From: Gemmatimonadota bacterium
GTDB lineage: Bacteria > Gemmatimonadota > Gemmatimonadetes > Longimicrobiales > Gaopeijiaceae
NCBI GenBank assembly: GCA_002731735.1
Contig: PCCM01000017.1
Location: 3,633 to 9,741 of the forward strand
Direction of reading: 5' to 3'
DNA: 6,109 bases
The notes under the pieces are model-generated. The model was not told the origin of the DNA. It did not search any database and was given only the letters and a program-made list of their open reading frames with translations. The translations under genes and the position numbers were made by a program. Positions 5,043 through 6,109 of this stretch are shown one piece after another. The number at the start of each line of letters is the position of its first letter. Within the stretch, counting starts at the first letter, position 1.

Positions 5043-6109
5043 CTAGCCGGTGGTGTCGATGGCGGTGGTGTTGGGGTTGGTGTGTGCCCGCAGCACGGTG
5101 TTGTGGGTGGAGCCTAAGAGATCAAATAGTCCGCCGTCTGCACCTAAGGCACATAAACCCGTTCCTGCCGGGGCGACATCGATCAACTGACCGTTCAAAG
5201 TTTCTGAGTTGAAGACTTTGGTGGTGAGAGTGGTGATGTCGGGGGCGGTGGTGATGTCACCGAACGTGTACACGGTTCCAGACGCTGACAACAAGTAGTA
5301 GCCCTCATGCACTAAATGGCCGCCGATGATGTTGGTGATGCCTTGCCCGCCAAGAGACCCTTGGAACAGATCCAGTCCGAAAGAAAACACTGCTCCGTCT
5401 GATCCGATCAAGATCCCTGATCCGGAGTCGAGGGTTTTGATGTCCACAATGTTGTTAGCGGTCACATAACGAGACAGGTCCACATATGGGTTGCCGTCAA
5501 TATCGAACACCCGACCGTGTGACGTCACGAAATAGGTGCCGTTGCGGTTATTCGATAACTGGGTGACTGATTCACCTGCCCACAACGTCACCAGGTCTTT
5601 CGCTGCAGGGGTGTCACCGAACCCGATAATGCGCTGTTGTGATGTCAACACGTAGCCGGTGGTTGTAGCCCCGGGCACCAGTTCAACATCAACCGCTGTT
5701 TCACCGGCCTCAAGATCAATGCTCACTCCGGTGACATCAAGGTTTTCGGTAGTGAACAAGGTGCCATCGCTATCAACACTGATCGCACCCTGAAGCGGTT
5801 CCACACACCCAGCCTCGGCGGCATAGGTAGCGGTGGGCCACGGACACGGAGCAGGTGGGGGAGGGTCTGCTGTGGTTACGGTGGCGTCACCGGCACTATC
5901 GAGCTTCACCACGAAACCGTCGTAGCCACCGGCAGAAGTGACGTTGCCAGCCCCAAAGTCCACTGTCCCTGCGAACGATCCAGCGACATGGACGTTGCTG
6001 GAACCATCCACCGCCACCCCCCAGCCAAATTCGTAACTGGTGCCGCCGAAGGTGGTAGTCCACTGATGGGCACCCGATGCGTTGAGTTTCGTAACAAACA
6101 CATCAGAGT
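5043..6109 (-). CDS. Repeat-rich, probably extracellular beta-propeller protein, 5' part outside window
   Basis: The frame is open past the right edge, so this is only the C-terminal ~355 residues; the GTG at 6101 is internal, not the start. Seen from the right edge: one and a part units of an SBBP-type beta-propeller repeat, recognisable by DVFVTKLNASG, then W-x-x-x-F-G-G, GVAVDGSSNVHVAGSF, then DGFVVKLDSAG beginning the next unit about 60 residues on. Next comes a proline-rich linker PPPPAPCPWP (about 5864-5835). After it, roughly 240 residues contain about five degenerate repeats of ~40 residues of the form G-Y-hydrophobic3-x-x-x-G-x-V-F-x-F-G-D (complete example: GYYLLSASGTVYTFGD). The protein is Gly/Thr/Asp rich with few Lys, as in secreted proteins. 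No transmembrane or sortase tail is seen at the C-terminus (ends in TNPNTTAIDTTG). The function is unknown; surface adhesion or sugar binding is possible but not shown. It is an independent gene from the Rieske cluster. Confidence 0.85.
   Translation of the reverse strand, partial: SDVFVTKLNASGAHQWTTTFGGTSYEFGWGVAVDGSSNVHVAGSFAGTVDFGAGNVTSAGGYDGFVVKLDSAGDATVTTADPPPPAPCPWPTATYAAEAGCVEPLQGAISVDSDGTLFTTENLDVTGVSIDLEAGETAVDVELVPGATTTGYVLTSQQRIIGFGDTPAAKDLVTLWAGESVTQLSNNRNGTYFVTSHGRVFDIDGNPYVDLSRYVTANNIVDIKTLDSGSGILIGSDGAVFSFGLDLFQGSLGGQGITNIIGGHLVHEGYYLLSASGTVYTFGDITTAPDITTLTTKVFNSETLNGQLIDVAPAGTGLCALGADGGLFDLLGSTHNTVLRAHTNPNTTAIDTTG
5075..5790 (-). repeat. Degenerate ~40-residue protein repeats in the propeller protein
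   Basis: Repeat motifs start near 5657 (GYVLTSQQRIIGFGD), 5540 (GTYFVTSHGRVFDIDG), 5417 (GILIGSDGAVFSFG), 5303 (GYYLLSASGTVYTFGD) and 5159 (GLCALGADGGLFDLLG), with a weaker one near 5765 (GTLFTTE). Spacing is 38-48 codons. The DNA itself has diverged, so these are old duplications, not recent tandem copies. Confidence 0.6.

Overview
The window looks like chromosomal DNA of a moderately GC-rich bacterium, most likely an actinobacterium. An uncultured Acidimicrobiia-type lineage would fit, but this is inference. The basis is the catabolic gene mix (short-chain dehydrogenase, AhpD/carboxymuconolactone-decarboxylase protein, sulfatase, Rieske oxygenase), the G-rich ribosome binding sites, and a large protein whose C-terminal repeats resemble the 'GYW-L-x-x-x-D-G-x-V-F-x-F-G' repeats common in actinobacterial secreted proteins. 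No marker gene fixes the taxon.

Layout, left to right. (1) 1-422, minus strand: the first 140 residues of a short-chain dehydrogenase/reductase, cut by the left window edge. (2) 423-860: a mostly empty divergent intergenic stretch. It holds the 3' half of a tRNA-Val(UAC) gene (666-706) with no matching 5' half, which is the usual scar of a genomic island inserted in a tRNA gene. (3) 861-1271, plus strand: a small AhpD/CMD-family protein. (4) 1272-1480: a convergent intergenic stretch with a perfect 8-bp hairpin across the sulfatase stop codon and an open out-of-frame tail that looks protein-like. (5) 1481-2995, minus: a formylglycine-type sulfatase. (6) 3197-3547, minus: a small uncharacterised protein. 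(7) 3552-4808, minus: the catalytic subunit of a Rieske non-heme iron oxygenase, only 4 bp upstream of the small gene. (8) 4809-5042: the leader/promoter region of the Rieske unit. (9) 5043 to the right edge, minus: the C-terminal part of a repeat-rich, probably extracellular beta-propeller protein.

How the genes may work together: the Rieske oxygenase and the 116-residue protein are almost certainly one transcription unit. The sulfatase follows in the same direction after about 200 bp and could be co-transcribed or use its own promoter. A plausible but unproven reading is a peripheral catabolic module in which a sulfate ester is cleaved and the organic part is hydroxylated, with the nearby dehydrogenase and AhpD/CMD-like protein as possible helpers. 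No ferredoxin, reductase, transporter or regulator is in the window, so the substrate cannot be named. I found no CRISPR array, transposase, integrase, rRNA or complete tRNA.
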